13,617 bases of DNA from Cyanobacteria bacterium UBA11370 (GCA_003486645.1 DNGI01000164.1:1-13617), one strand, 5' to 3'; positions 6,388 through 12,056 are shown, counted from the stretch's first letter. Made by a program: numbers and translations. The notes: generated by a model from the letters alone, not told the origin.

Positions 6388-6852
6388 GTGGAGTTCCCTA
6401 ACGTTGCGAGTTTATTTGACCCAAGTGCTGGTGTTCCTCCAGGATTTGCTAGATCTCTTGTAGACGTTTCGATCGATGCGGGTGCAGATTACCTGGCTAT
6501 CGATTTTGATAATGCAGGATTTAATACATTTGCACGTGGATTTCAGAATACTTACGTGTTCACATTCACTGCGCCCATAGCCTTGCAAATTACGGATGTG
6601 TTGATTGACCCAAGAACGACACTAGGTTTAACTTCTGATCGAGTCACCTTTAACGGAAATGAACTGTTCGTAAACGTTCAGGGGCTGTCCTATAATCCCA
6701 ATTCATTTGCCCGTATTAACATAAGTGGCACTACAGTTCCTGACTCAGGTGCGGCAGCAGTTCCCGAACCTAGTTCTGTGTTTTCGCTGGGCATCGTGGC
6801 ATTGGCTGGAACTATTCTCAAACGGCGTACCAAGCGTAAAGATCTTCAATAA
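6388..6852 (+). pseudogene. 5'-truncated PEP-CTERM exported protein gene
   Basis: The C-terminal part of a PEP-CTERM protein is present. The body (FDPSAGVPPGFARSLVDVSI, DYLAIDFDNAGFNTF, TLGLTSDRVTFNGNELFV) is followed by the sorting signal: VPEPSS at about residues 124-129, a hydrophobic helix VFSLGIVALAGTIL, and the basic end KRRTKRK. Such proteins are exported by Sec and processed by exosortase, so they need an N-terminal signal peptide. None is encoded here. The frame opens into the attC-like sequence, and the only in-frame start is GTG 6388. The gene is therefore probably the 3' remnant of a longer one, cut at the same junction that altered the upstream small gene. Confidence 0.7.
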
Positions 6853-6877
6853 CTTGAGCAAGTGCGATCGCTGGTAG

Positions 6878-6956
6878 GTTGGGTTAACGCAAGTAAACCC
6901 AACATCTTTTTTCACTCACAATCTTATCTATTTCCAGCATGACAATGCAATGATTG
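6878..6956. repeat. Dispersed repeat copy A (79 bp)
   Basis: This copy matches 9799-9877 over 79 bases without gaps, at about 69 identical positions. It begins with a short palindrome, GTTGGGTT then AAACCCAAC, widespread in cyanobacterial intergenic DNA, and is followed by TTTTTTCACTCACAATCTTAT. HIP1 octamers flank it on both sides. It lies between the PEP-CTERM remnant and the end of xisI. Confidence 0.75.
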
Positions 6957-6984
6957 TATGGGTAGCGATCGCCTTACCAACCAA

Positions 6985-7317
6985 TTACCTCACAGCAAAT
7001 TCAGTGAATTGTCGAACATAAGGCGCACGAAATCCTAATACAATATCTGTTTTCGGTACACCCAGTTCTGCCAATTGATTAGCAATTCCTTCCTCCGTAA
7101 AATCTCGCTGAATCCAAATTTTGCCATCTTGGATATCGATATGAATTGGACACCCGTGAATTCGTTCTTCATCTCGCCATCCCACATACAGCAATAAATA
7201 GCGATCGCGTTCCGTATCAAAAACAATTTGAGCCTTATTCGCGTCTGCTTCCACTTTTTCACTGGCGTATTGCTGTATAACGTTTTTAACCAATTCACGA
7301 TAATCTAGTTTTTCCAT
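6985..7317 (-). CDS. xisI: XisI-family protein (fdxN element excision controlling factor)
   Basis: The 110-residue protein matches XisI in length and motifs: an N-terminal MEKLDYRELVKNVIQQY, the strand DRYLLLYVGW (38-47), the signature IHGCPIHIDIQDGKIWIQ (53-70), DFTEEGIANQL (72-82) and VPKTDIVLGF (87-96). In Anabaena, XisH and XisI are required, with the XisF recombinase, for excision of the fdxN element during heterocyst development. Their mechanism is unclear, and copies unrelated to that element are scattered through cyanobacterial genomes. The start overlaps the xisH end by 13 bases, so they form one operon. No recombinase gene lies nearby, so this is a stand-alone copy. Confidence 0.93.
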   Translation of the reverse strand: MEKLDYRELVKNVIQQYASEKVEADANKAQIVFDTERDRYLLLYVGWRDEERIHGCPIHIDIQDGKIWIQRDFTEEGIANQLAELGVPKTDIVLGFRAPYVRQFTEFAVR

Positions 7318-7724
7318 AGCACTATCTCCTGTTTCTGGACATAAAAAACCAGCAATTTAATTTGATATCGTCTAACCACTTCTTGCACAAATGAATCAGT
7401 AAAGAAATCTTGATAAATATCTGTAGGTATAGCTAAATACAGTATTCGTTCTGGTTCCAGTTTGTCCAACGCTACCTGATAGTTCAGAAATTGACCTACA
7501 GCCGTATGAAATTCCGAAATTGCCGATAAACCAACAAAACTCTTTACCTCCACAGCTATTTTTTGATTTCCCTTATCAGCCGATAGTAATTTGTGCGCTC
7601 CCAAGTCCACCTTCATTGTGACATCTTGGCTGGGTTGCAAAAACAGTGGCTCATTAGTAATTGTCCATCCATCTTTCTCCAAAGCTGCTCGCACTGTATT
7701 GTGAAAGATATCTTTAGCGGACAT
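7305..7724 (-). CDS. xisH: XisH-family protein (fdxN element excision controlling factor)
   Basis: The 139-residue protein matches XisH: MSAKDIFHNTVRAALEKDGWTIT at the start, KVDLGAHKLLSADKG (38-52), IAVEVKSF (56-63), then EFHTAVGQFLNY (71-82) and LYLAIP (95-100). D40, E59 and K61 make the D...ExK pattern of a PD-(D/E)XK nuclease-like fold, which suggests but does not prove nuclease activity. It is the first gene of the xisHI operon. The frequent unlinked copies in cyanobacteria and the nuclease-like fold leave room for a toxin-antitoxin-like or defence role; that is inference. Confidence 0.93.
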   Translation of the reverse strand: MSAKDIFHNTVRAALEKDGWTITNEPLFLQPSQDVTMKVDLGAHKLLSADKGNQKIAVEVKSFVGLSAISEFHTAVGQFLNYQVALDKLEPERILYLAIPTDIYQDFFTDSFVQEVVRRYQIKLLVFYVQKQEIVLWKN

Positions 7725-7955
7725 AATTAAATAATGAATTAGAAACTAAGAATAAAAAACCTCTGATTATTTGTTATAGTACCATTTTTCTAACGTTCTC
7801 GGTTGTGATCGCACCTCGCACCAAAGTATTCAATCTGATAAACCAATTGACCAATTTCCATTGTTTCCTAAAAACGAATGGCTCAATTGTAACAGCTCAG
7901 TTTAGGGCGATAGCGAAGAATTAGAAGTAGTGCGATCGCTCTACCAAAACAAACA

Positions 7956-7990
7956 GTGATTCCCTACAGGATAGCTACGATCAACCGCAC
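7956..7990. repeat. Dispersed 35-bp repeat, first copy
   Basis: This copy matches 8823-8857 at 33 of 35 positions; the shared core is GATTCCCTAC, one variable base, then GGATAGCTACGATC. It continues directly into the 76-bp repeat that starts at 7987. Confidence 0.75.
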
Positions 7991-8062
7991 CTCTTACAAT
8001 TACATGAATGAGAGATGGTTGTACGGGCGTGATCGCTTGACTCACAAGAAAGAGCGATCGCT
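7987..8062. repeat. Dispersed repeat copy C (76 bp)
   Basis: This copy matches 9914-9988 over most of its length. Shared blocks include GCACCTC, TACAATTAC, GAGAGATG, TTGTACGGG and the end AAGAAAGAGCGATCGCT. Both copies include HIP1 octamers. Confidence 0.75.
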
Positions 8063-8119
8063 ATGGGCAATTATTTCTGGTAGAGTGTAGCGCGTACTTG
8101 AATCAAACAACCTACAATT

Positions 8120-8449
8120 GTGGAAAGAATTCCAAACGAAGCCTTAGTAGTTCGTGGTGGTCGTAATCGTCCAGAGGATATTCAACGCGGCACAGGAACC
8201 CACCCCAGCGGCATCACAGGAATTTCTGTAGAATGTGCAGTAGGGTTATCTGTAGCAGAGTTAGCAGCAGCAATCCCGCATAGACAAGTTGGTGTGACGA
8301 CAGTAGCCGATGTTCGCTCTTTAGGTGGAGATGTCATTCGTACCTCTGGTAGAAGTTCAAATCATGCAACTCTAACTGGATTAACACCAGAACAAGTAAG
8401 CCTTCTACTAACACCAACAATTCCCAATCCAGCACAGCAACCATCCTGA
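8120..8449 (+). CDS. Conserved hypothetical protein, first gene of a small pair
   Basis: The 109-residue protein starts with GTG; a TGA at 8099-8101 bounds the frame, and no ATG is available before the conserved start. I recognise the pattern ALVVRGGRNRPEDI, GTGTHPSGITGISVE, AVGLSVAELAAAIP, VGVTTVADVRSLGGDVIRTS, NHATLTGLTPEQVSLLLTPTIPNP as a family seen in cyanobacteria, but no characterised function. It has no signal peptide or membrane segment. The next gene begins 13 bases downstream on the same strand, and the pair sits among toxin-antitoxin-like modules, so a toxin or toxin-like role is possible. That rests on context only. Confidence 0.75.
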   Translation: MERIPNEALVVRGGRNRPEDIQRGTGTHPSGITGISVECAVGLSVAELAAAIPHRQVGVTTVADVRSLGGDVIRTSGRSSNHATLTGLTPEQVSLLLTPTIPNPAQQPS

Positions 8450-8462
8450 TTAGAGTAGAGTT

Positions 8463-8723
8463 ATGAGTCATCCTAGAATTTTTGCCGACTTTCATAATGC
8501 GGATGAACAGGGTCGCCTTCGTCTGAATTGTGTTGGTACGATCAAAGATTTGAGTCGCCAAAATATTAAGTTGCAAGATGGTCAATTGCTCACCTTGTAT
8601 AGCGAAGAGTTAGAAGTGGATGGTGTGGTGCAATATTCTGAAGATGAAAGTCTTTGGGTTGCAGCAATTGATTGGAAGCAGATTAGGCAGATAGAGGATA
8701 TTATTGTTCAAGCAACAGTCTAG
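8463..8723 (+). CDS. Conserved hypothetical protein, second gene of a small pair
   Basis: The 86-residue acidic protein starts at ATG 8463 with GAG-type purines a few bases upstream. The sequence looks like a small beta-rich domain: FHNADEQGRLRLNCVGTIKDLSRQNIKLQDGQLLTLYSEELEVDGVVQYSEDESLWVAAIDWKQI in segments of alternating strands. No characterised family is recognised. Its acidity and position after the 8120 gene would suit an immunity or antitoxin-like partner, but this is inference. It could equally be a small regulator. Confidence 0.72.
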   Translation: MSHPRIFADFHNADEQGRLRLNCVGTIKDLSRQNIKLQDGQLLTLYSEELEVDGVVQYSEDESLWVAAIDWKQIRQIEDIIVQATV

Positions 8724-8822
8724 GTAGCCCAGGCAGCACAACAAATCAGAGCCAACTGTTTCCAAGTTATCTGTGAAGAGCAGGGGAACCGATCGCCCTT
8801 GACAATTTTTTCCCAAACAAGA

Positions 8823-8857
8823 GCGATTCCCTACGGGATAGCTACGATCAACCGCAC
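8823..8857. repeat. Dispersed 35-bp repeat, second copy
   Basis: This copy matches 7956-7990 at 33 of 35 positions. It lies in the 238-base gap between the unknown pair and the DUF4160 gene. Confidence 0.75.
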
Positions 8858-8934
8858 TTGGGAGCAAATACCAAGTACTGCGATGATTGCGCGGAGCGCA
8901 CCAGCAAAGCTGATCACCTACAATAGAAAGAAAG

Positions 8935-8940
8935 TATAAT
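8935..8940 (+). promoter_or_regulatory. Candidate -10 box for the DUF4160 operon
   Basis: A perfect TATAAT lies 22 bases before the ATG at 8962. No good -35 match is visible 16-18 bases further up, so the promoter assignment is tentative. Confidence 0.35.
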
Positions 8941-8961
8941 CCATGCCCAAAAGCACTTGCC

Positions 8962-9231
8962 ATGCCAGTCATTTCAATGTTTTATGGTGTCATCGTCAGG
9001 ATGTACTACTTTGATAACCAGAAACATCAATGTCCACACATTCACGTCAGCTATCAAGACGATGAAGCCGTACTTGCTATTCCTAGTGGCGATATCCTTG
9101 ATGGCAAACTCCAAAAATCTAAACTCAAACTAGTTCAAGCTTGGATCGAAATTCACCAAGATGAACTGATGGCGAATTGGCAACTCGCAGTCAATGGCGA
9201 ACAAGTTTTCAAAATCAACCCTCTCCAGTAA
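8962..9231 (+). CDS. DUF4160 domain-containing protein
   Basis: The 89-residue protein shows the full DUF4160 pattern: MPVISMFYGVIVRMYY at the start, HQCPHIHVSYQDDEAVLAIPSGDILDG in the centre, and LKLVQAWIEIHQDELMANW near the end. The conserved CPHIHV histidines suggest a metal or active site, but no activity is established. DUF4160 genes are typically followed by DUF2442 genes, and here the DUF2442 start lies 14 bases downstream. The pair is generally suspected to be a toxin-antitoxin-like module. The start is fixed by the family's N-terminal MPxIxxFYGI pattern. Confidence 0.92.
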   Translation: MPVISMFYGVIVRMYYFDNQKHQCPHIHVSYQDDEAVLAIPSGDILDGKLQKSKLKLVQAWIEIHQDELMANWQLAVNGEQVFKINPLQ

Positions 9232-9245
9232 TCTTGAGTAATTAT

Positions 9246-9524
9246 ATGTCTCCCAAAGTCATCAAGGTCGAACCCTTAGAATACTATCAACTTCGCCTCA
9301 CCTTTAGTAATGGCGAAATTCGCCGCTTTGATGTGACTCCCTATCTCGACAAAGGAATATTCACCGAACTTCAAAACATCGAATATTTTCAACAAGTCCA
9401 GATTAGCTTTGGCAGCATTCAATGGCCTCACGAGCAAGATTTTAGTCGGGATACTCTCTATCTCACCAGTAAACCCGAAGAAAAAACTGTAGAGCCTTAC
9501 TTCCCAGCCCCAGCCCTACAATAG
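9246..9524 (+). CDS. DUF2442 domain-containing protein
   Basis: The 92-residue protein reads MSPKVIKVEPLEYYQLRLTF, then NGEIRRFDVTPYLDKGIF, and later FGSIQWPHEQDFSRDTLYLTSKP, the standard DUF2442 layout with its conserved W-P-x-x-x-D ending. An upstream in-frame ATG at 9177 lies inside the DUF4160 gene and would add 23 unconserved residues, so ATG 9246 is chosen. It is the natural partner of the preceding DUF4160 gene and probably the regulatory or antitoxin-like component. Its 3' end overlaps by 9 bases the end of the convergent gene at 9516. Confidence 0.9.
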   Translation: MSPKVIKVEPLEYYQLRLTFSNGEIRRFDVTPYLDKGIFTELQNIEYFQQVQISFGSIQWPHEQDFSRDTLYLTSKPEEKTVEPYFPAPALQ

Positions 9525-9716
9525 ATACAGTACGTTATCTTTAGCCGTCCATTCAATAAAGAGCTTACTTTCTTGCAGCAGATTTTCAACCAGTTCGCCA
9601 TTGGCTGGATTTTGACAACGAGATTTAATTCGTGCCAAATTCGATGCTAAATTTCCTAATCGAATGGGTAAAGCGTCTCGTAAATAGCGTTCCTTTAAAC
9701 TCTTCCAATCTCTCAT
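9516..9716 (-). CDS. Cyanobacterial conserved hypothetical protein, probably 3'-truncated
   Basis: The 66-residue product reads MRDWKSLKERYLRDALPIRLGNLASNLARIKSRCQ and later LLQESKLFIEWTA. I recognise this as a small cyanobacterial family of unknown function; members I recall continue after the FIEWTA segment with another roughly 20 helical residues. Here the sequence departs after FIEWTA and stops after KDNVLYLL, so the C-terminus seems to be missing. AGGAG lies six bases before the ATG, a good ribosome binding site. The truncated end meets the DUF2442 gene tail-to-tail with a 9-base overlap, suggesting a recombination joint there. Confidence 0.65.
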   Translation of the reverse strand: MRDWKSLKERYLRDALPIRLGNLASNLARIKSRCQNPANGELVENLLQESKLFIEWTAKDNVLYLL

Positions 9717-9798
9717 AATTCTCCTAATATTAGATTAAATATGATATCTTAATATCTTAATATTATATAACTTATGTAGCGATCGCCCTTCCGTTTAC

Positions 9799-9877
9799 TT
9801 TGGGTTAATGCCAGGAAACCCAACCTCTTTTTTCACTCACAATCTTATCCATTTCCATTATGACGATGCGATGATTG
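9799..9877. repeat. Dispersed repeat copy B, first part (79 bp)
   Basis: This copy aligns without gaps to 6878-6956 at about 69 of 79 positions. The shared stretch TTTTTTCACTCACAATCTTAT is perfect. Confidence 0.75.
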
Positions 9878-9913
9878 GAGGTATAGTGACTCGCTACCAA
9901 AAGAAATAGCAAT

Positions 9914-9988
9914 GCACCTCCTACAATTACCATTTGAGAGATGCTTGTACGGGTAGCGATCGCCTCATACCAAGAAAGAGCGATCGCT
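9914..9988. repeat. Dispersed repeat copy B, second part (75 bp)
   Basis: This copy aligns to 7987-8062, both ending in AAGAAAGAGCGATCGCT. Together with 9799-9877 it appears to be the fullest version of the repeat, of which copies A and C are parts. Confidence 0.75.
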
Positions 9989-10069
9989 TGACTTTTAAGA
10001 CAGTTGCTACGCAAATATTACTCTAATTCTGTGAAGTACAATGAAAGCAAATATGGGCAAGAAATAGCA

Positions 10070-10435
10070 ATGATTTTAGCATCCAACGGACAATCTACCA
10101 TTGTTCGGACAGAACGAGGATTGACCATCTCTGGAACACGCATCACCCTCTATGACGTGATGGATTATCTTACGGCTGGTTATCCATCTAAGCTAATTCG
10201 TGAGAAGCTCTCTCTCTCCGATAATCAGGTTGATGCTGCGTTATCTTATATTGATACACATCGCGCTCAAGTAGAAGCTGAGTATCAAGAAGTTTTGCAA
10301 ATTGCAGAAGATAGTCGGCAATACTGGGAAGAACGCAATCGCGAACACTTTGCCCGACTTGCAGCAATGCCACCGAAACCCGGTCAAGAAGCTATCCGTG
10401 GTGACAGCTCCCACACTAATCCGAAGCGGATATAG
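10070..10435 (+). pseudogene. DUF433 antitoxin-like gene, split by the TnpB element
   Basis: From ATG 10070 the protein reads IVRTERGLTISGTRITLYDVMDYLTAGYPSKLI and then a long helical part ending MPPKPGQEAIR, typical of cyanobacterial DUF433 proteins, which are small HTH-like partners of DUF5615 PIN-like toxins. After the CGT codon at 10397-10399 the frame enters insertion-element DNA and adds the foreign tail GDSSHTNPKRI before stopping. The missing C-terminus is found at 11952-11996. Upstream in-frame starts (GTG 10031, TTG 10004) lie before the conserved part and are not preferred. The altered 121-residue product might still fold, but the operon link to its toxin is cut. Confidence 0.85.
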
Positions 10436-10460
10436 TGTGGGCTTCCAAGACAATCCGGCT
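10400..10460 (-). ncRNA. Likely 3' portion of the TnpB guide RNA (omega RNA) scaffold
   Basis: In characterised IS200/IS605 elements the guide RNA overlaps the 3' end of tnpB and the right end, and its guide comes from the flank just beyond. Here the minus strand after the tnpB stop runs 59 bases to the element end and includes a strong hairpin at 10410-10441: outer arms CCCACACTA and TAGTGTGGG, inner ATCCG and CGGAT around AAG, one bulged base. The predicted guide begins ACGGATAGCTTCTTGACCGG (flank 10399 down to 10380). The 5' boundary inside tnpB is unknown. Confidence 0.5.
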
Positions 10461-11640
10461 ATTGCGCGAGGAGACTCTTGGCTTTAAGAACGGACTGCCC
10501 TACCGCTCTATTTTTGATATTGATAGCTGCATTATGATCCCGGCCCTTGCTGCACCCACAGTGAGGGCAGTCATGCCAGCGTATATGCAGCTTTTTTGGT
10601 ACTTTCTCGCCGCAATTAGAGCAATCTTGTGATGTATTGTGGGCGCTTACTGGGACAACCAACAAACCAGCATTTTCGGCTTTGTTTGTCAGTATTGACA
10701 GGAAGTTTGACCACCCAGCATCCAACACAGATTTAGCCAATCTTGTACGAGCCAGACCTTTGACGTTTAACTGTTCATGAGCAACTACATCATATTTTGA
10801 CAGCAGATAATTGGCTGTCTTAAAGTGAAAGTCTTTTCTGTTGTCTGCAACCCTCTTGTGTTGCTTTCCTAGTTGCTTAATAGCCTCAAGTCTACCGTTA
10901 CTGCCCTTTTTACGACGTGATACCCGCTTGGAGGCAACCCGTAGACGCTTGTGAGACTTGCGGTAATGCTGAGGAATAGCAACCGTTTCACCCTCGGAAG
11001 TTGTCAAGAATTCTTTTAGTCCTACATCAATTCCAGTGATTTTATCTGGGTTGAAATCCGGCTTAATTTCTGGAATTGTTTTGTCTTCTAGGGAAAGCGT
11101 CAGATAATACCCATCAGCTTTTTTGGTGACAGATGCCGTCTTGATTTTGAAGCCATCAGGTACAGGACGATGTAAGACAACCTTAACTTTGCCAAGCATT
11201 GGCAAGTTGATTAAATTGCCTTGTAAGCACCCCTCTTTCATCTGAGGATAGGTGAAAGTACGATAACGGTTGCGAACTTTAAACCGAGGTTTACCGCTAC
11301 GTTTGCCATTACTGTCACCCTTCAAGAAACGGTCAAATGTCACCTTGACTCGCTTAACCACATCCTGAAGAACTTGAGAGTAAATCTCACCGTACCAAGG
11401 ATGTGTTTTCTTGAGTTGAGGCAGAGTTTTCTTTTGGCTGTAATAGTCGGGATTATCCCTCAACTCAGGTAAGTGGCAAACAAGAGGGCAAGCGTTAACA
11501 GGTGAGCGGTTTTGCTCATACCAATTAAACCTATCAGCCAGCAAATAATTGTATTGACTACACAGCATGGATAGCCATCTGTCAATCTCAGCTATTTGTT
11601 GGTTTGTTGGGCGTAATCGATATTGGTATGCCGTTCTCAT
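10459..11640 (-). CDS. tnpB: TnpB, RNA-guided nuclease of IS200/IS605-type elements
   Basis: The 393-residue protein has the complete TnpB plan: an N-terminal helix-turn-helix-like and WED region (about 1-190), RuvC-I GIDVGL (203-208, D205), a long basic helical insert (224-275), Ruv[11 protein letters not shown] (285-292, E289), the zinc finger C340/C343 with C358/C361, and Ruv[14 protein letters not shown] (366-375, D368). All three catalytic acids and the four cysteines are intact, so nuclease activity is plausible. TnpB cuts DNA matching its guide RNA next to a short target-adjacent motif, preserving the element at its site. AAGGAGG lies eight to ten bases before the ATG, a strong ribosome binding site. 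The protein is close to the usual length of about 400. Confidence 0.95.
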   Translation of the reverse strand: MRTAYQYRLRPTNQQIAEIDRWLSMLCSQYNYLLADRFNWYEQNRSPVNACPLVCHLPELRDNPDYYSQKKTLPQLKKTHPWYGEIYSQVLQDVVKRVKVTFDRFLKGDSNGKRSGKPRFKVRNRYRTFTYPQMKEGCLQGNLINLPMLGKVKVVLHRPVPDGFKIKTASVTKKADGYYLTLSLEDKTIPEIKPDFNPDKITGIDVGLKEFLTTSEGETVAIPQHYRKSHKRLRVASKRVSRRKKGSNGRLEAIKQLGKQHKRVADNRKDFHFKTANYLLSKYDVVAHEQLNVKGLARTRLAKSVLDAGWSNFLSILTNKAENAGLLVVPVSAHNTSQDCSNCGEKVPKKLHIRWHDCPHCGCSKGRDHNAAINIKNRAVGQSVLKAKSLLAQ

Positions 11641-11652
11641 CGTTTGTCCTCC

Positions 11653-11696
11653 TTGTGTTCTATGTTAGCATTATTGTGTTCACAACAACAACACAA
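11653..11696. promoter_or_regulatory. Candidate operator between tnpB and the RHH gene
   Basis: TTGTGTTC occurs twice, at 11653-11660 and 11674-11681, exactly 21 bp (two helical turns) apart. AACACAA, its inverse core, lies at 11690-11696. The divergent intergenic space is only 57 bp and contains all three. Ribbon-helix-helix dimers commonly bind such short repeats, so the 46-aa RHH protein may repress both genes here. This is inferred from spacing and context. Confidence 0.4.
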
Positions 11697-11697
11697 C

Positions 11698-11838
11698 ATG
11701 AAAGACAAAAATCTACACGTTCGATTATCCGAGAAGCGACTCAATAAACTGAGGACAATCGCCACAGAAAGAGAAAAGACTGTTACCCAAATGATTGAGG
11801 AATGGATTGATCGACTATCCTCTACATCTACTGGCTGA
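11698..11838 (+). CDS. 46-aa ribbon-helix-helix protein encoded by the TnpB element
   Basis: From ATG 11698 the product begins with MKDKNLHVRLSEKRLNKLRT, a basic strand (NLHVRLSE) followed by two helices (KRLNKLRTIATEREKT and VTQMIEEWIDRL), which is a complete RHH DNA-binding fold. Such small proteins often accompany orphan tnpB genes in cyanobacteria, transcribed divergently. It may control tnpB expression or the element's ends. A longer reading from 11623 would run back through the intergenic repeats and into tnpB, and is not preferred. The stop codon is overlapped by a 7-bp hairpin (11833-11857). Confidence 0.75.
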   Translation: MKDKNLHVRLSEKRLNKLRTIATEREKTVTQMIEEWIDRLSSTSTG

Positions 11839-11857
11839 CTCCGTGCCTACGTCAGCC
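11833..11857. other. Hairpin overlapping the RHH stop codon
   Basis: Perfect arms GGCTGAC (11833-11839) and GTCAGCC (11851-11857) enclose a 10-base loop. It lies next to the larger left-end structure, so the two may act together as element end or terminator. Confidence 0.55.
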
Positions 11858-11859
11858 GC

Positions 11860-11944
11860 GCATTCATCCCGACACTGATTCCTTGGCGGTACTCGGCTGC
11901 GCCAAGGGTAAATCCGCCTCAGAATTCAGTGTGGGGATGAATGC
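11860..11944. repeat. Branched left-end hairpin of the TnpB element
   Basis: The outer arms GCATTCATCCC (11860-11870) and GGGATGAATGC (11934-11944) are perfect. After one mismatch, ACACTGA pairs with TCAGTGT (11926-11932), and inside lies a separate hairpin, CCTTGGCG (11881-11888) with CGCCAAGG (11900-11907). IS200/IS605 ends carry imperfect palindromes recognised by the Y1 transposase, and this lies eight bases from the inferred element end. Confidence 0.7.
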
Positions 11945-11951
11945 TGTTTCA

Positions 11952-11996
11952 GCTAAACTCCAGGCTTGGAAAGACCGGCTTGAGTCCAAAGTATGA
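11952..11996 (+). pseudogene. Detached C-terminus of the DUF433 gene
   Basis: The 14 codons read AKLQAWKDRLESKV followed by TGA. This is the expected continuation after PGQEAIR in DUF433 proteins, and it is missing from the gene at 10070. Joining the two restores a normal family C-terminus. The TGA overlaps the next ATG as ATGA at 11993-11996, the usual coupling of DUF433 with its DUF5615 partner. Confidence 0.85.
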
Positions 11997-12034
11997 ATTT
12001 TCTGATCGATCACAATTTGAAAGGGTCGTTGTAG
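11993..12034 (+). pseudogene. Remnant of a DUF5615 PIN-like toxin gene
   Basis: ATG 11993 begins MNFLIDHNLKGSL before a TAG. MNFLIDHNLKG is the characteristic start of cyanobacterial DUF5615 PIN-like proteins, which normally run about 100-120 residues. Here the gene is lost after about eleven good codons, and the sequence soon enters the 3' end of the GNAT gene at 12057. The toxin of the former DUF433/DUF5615 pair is therefore dead. Confidence 0.75.
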
Positions 12035-12056
12035 TATCAGGAGATGGACGAAGTTC

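Larger units (their letters stand above)
7725..8119. other. Gene-free interval with dispersed repeats and HIP1 sites
   Basis: This 395-base gap lies between the divergent xisH and 8120 genes. No gene is supportable. The part nearest xisH (7725-7800) is AT-rich and should contain its promoter. From about 7905 it is built of repeats shared with 8823-8857 and 9914-9988, with GCGATCGC at about 7932 and 8053. Confidence 0.7.
9717..10069. other. Gene-free interval with dispersed repeats
   Basis: This 353-base gap lies between the divergent 9716 gene and the DUF433 gene. Positions 9717-9775 are very AT-rich and should hold the promoter of the 9716 gene. From 9778 onward it is repeat material (9799-9877 and 9914-9988) with three HIP1 octamers near 9779, 9957 and 9980. 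No gene is supportable. Confidence 0.7.
10400..11951 (-). mobile_element. TnpB-only IS200/IS605-type element inserted in the DUF433 gene
   Basis: The element of about 1552 bp is bounded by the two halves of the interrupted DUF433 gene: ...GQEAIR at its lower end and AKLQAWKDRLESKV-stop at its upper end. It carries tnpB (minus strand), a divergent 46-aa RHH gene, a right-end hairpin (10410-10441) and left-end hairpins (11833-11944). No tnpA Y1 transposase is present, so movement would need a helper in trans. There is no target duplication, as expected for this group. The boundary is certain to within about one or two bases. Just outside the left end, the minus strand reads GGAGTTTAGC, the likely target site. 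Confidence 0.85.

Noticed and set aside
6375..6410. Right half of an attC site near CTAACGTTGCG
   Set aside because: The bases do not fit GTTRRRY and do not complement the left half, so a complete attC was not called.
7035..7298. Minus-strand open frame inside xisI
   Set aside because: It lies in another frame of the clearly recognisable xisI gene.
7911..7929. 19-bp near match to the coding stretch at 8600-8618 (17 of 19)
   Set aside because: One such match is about what chance allows in a window this size, and it is not extended on either side.
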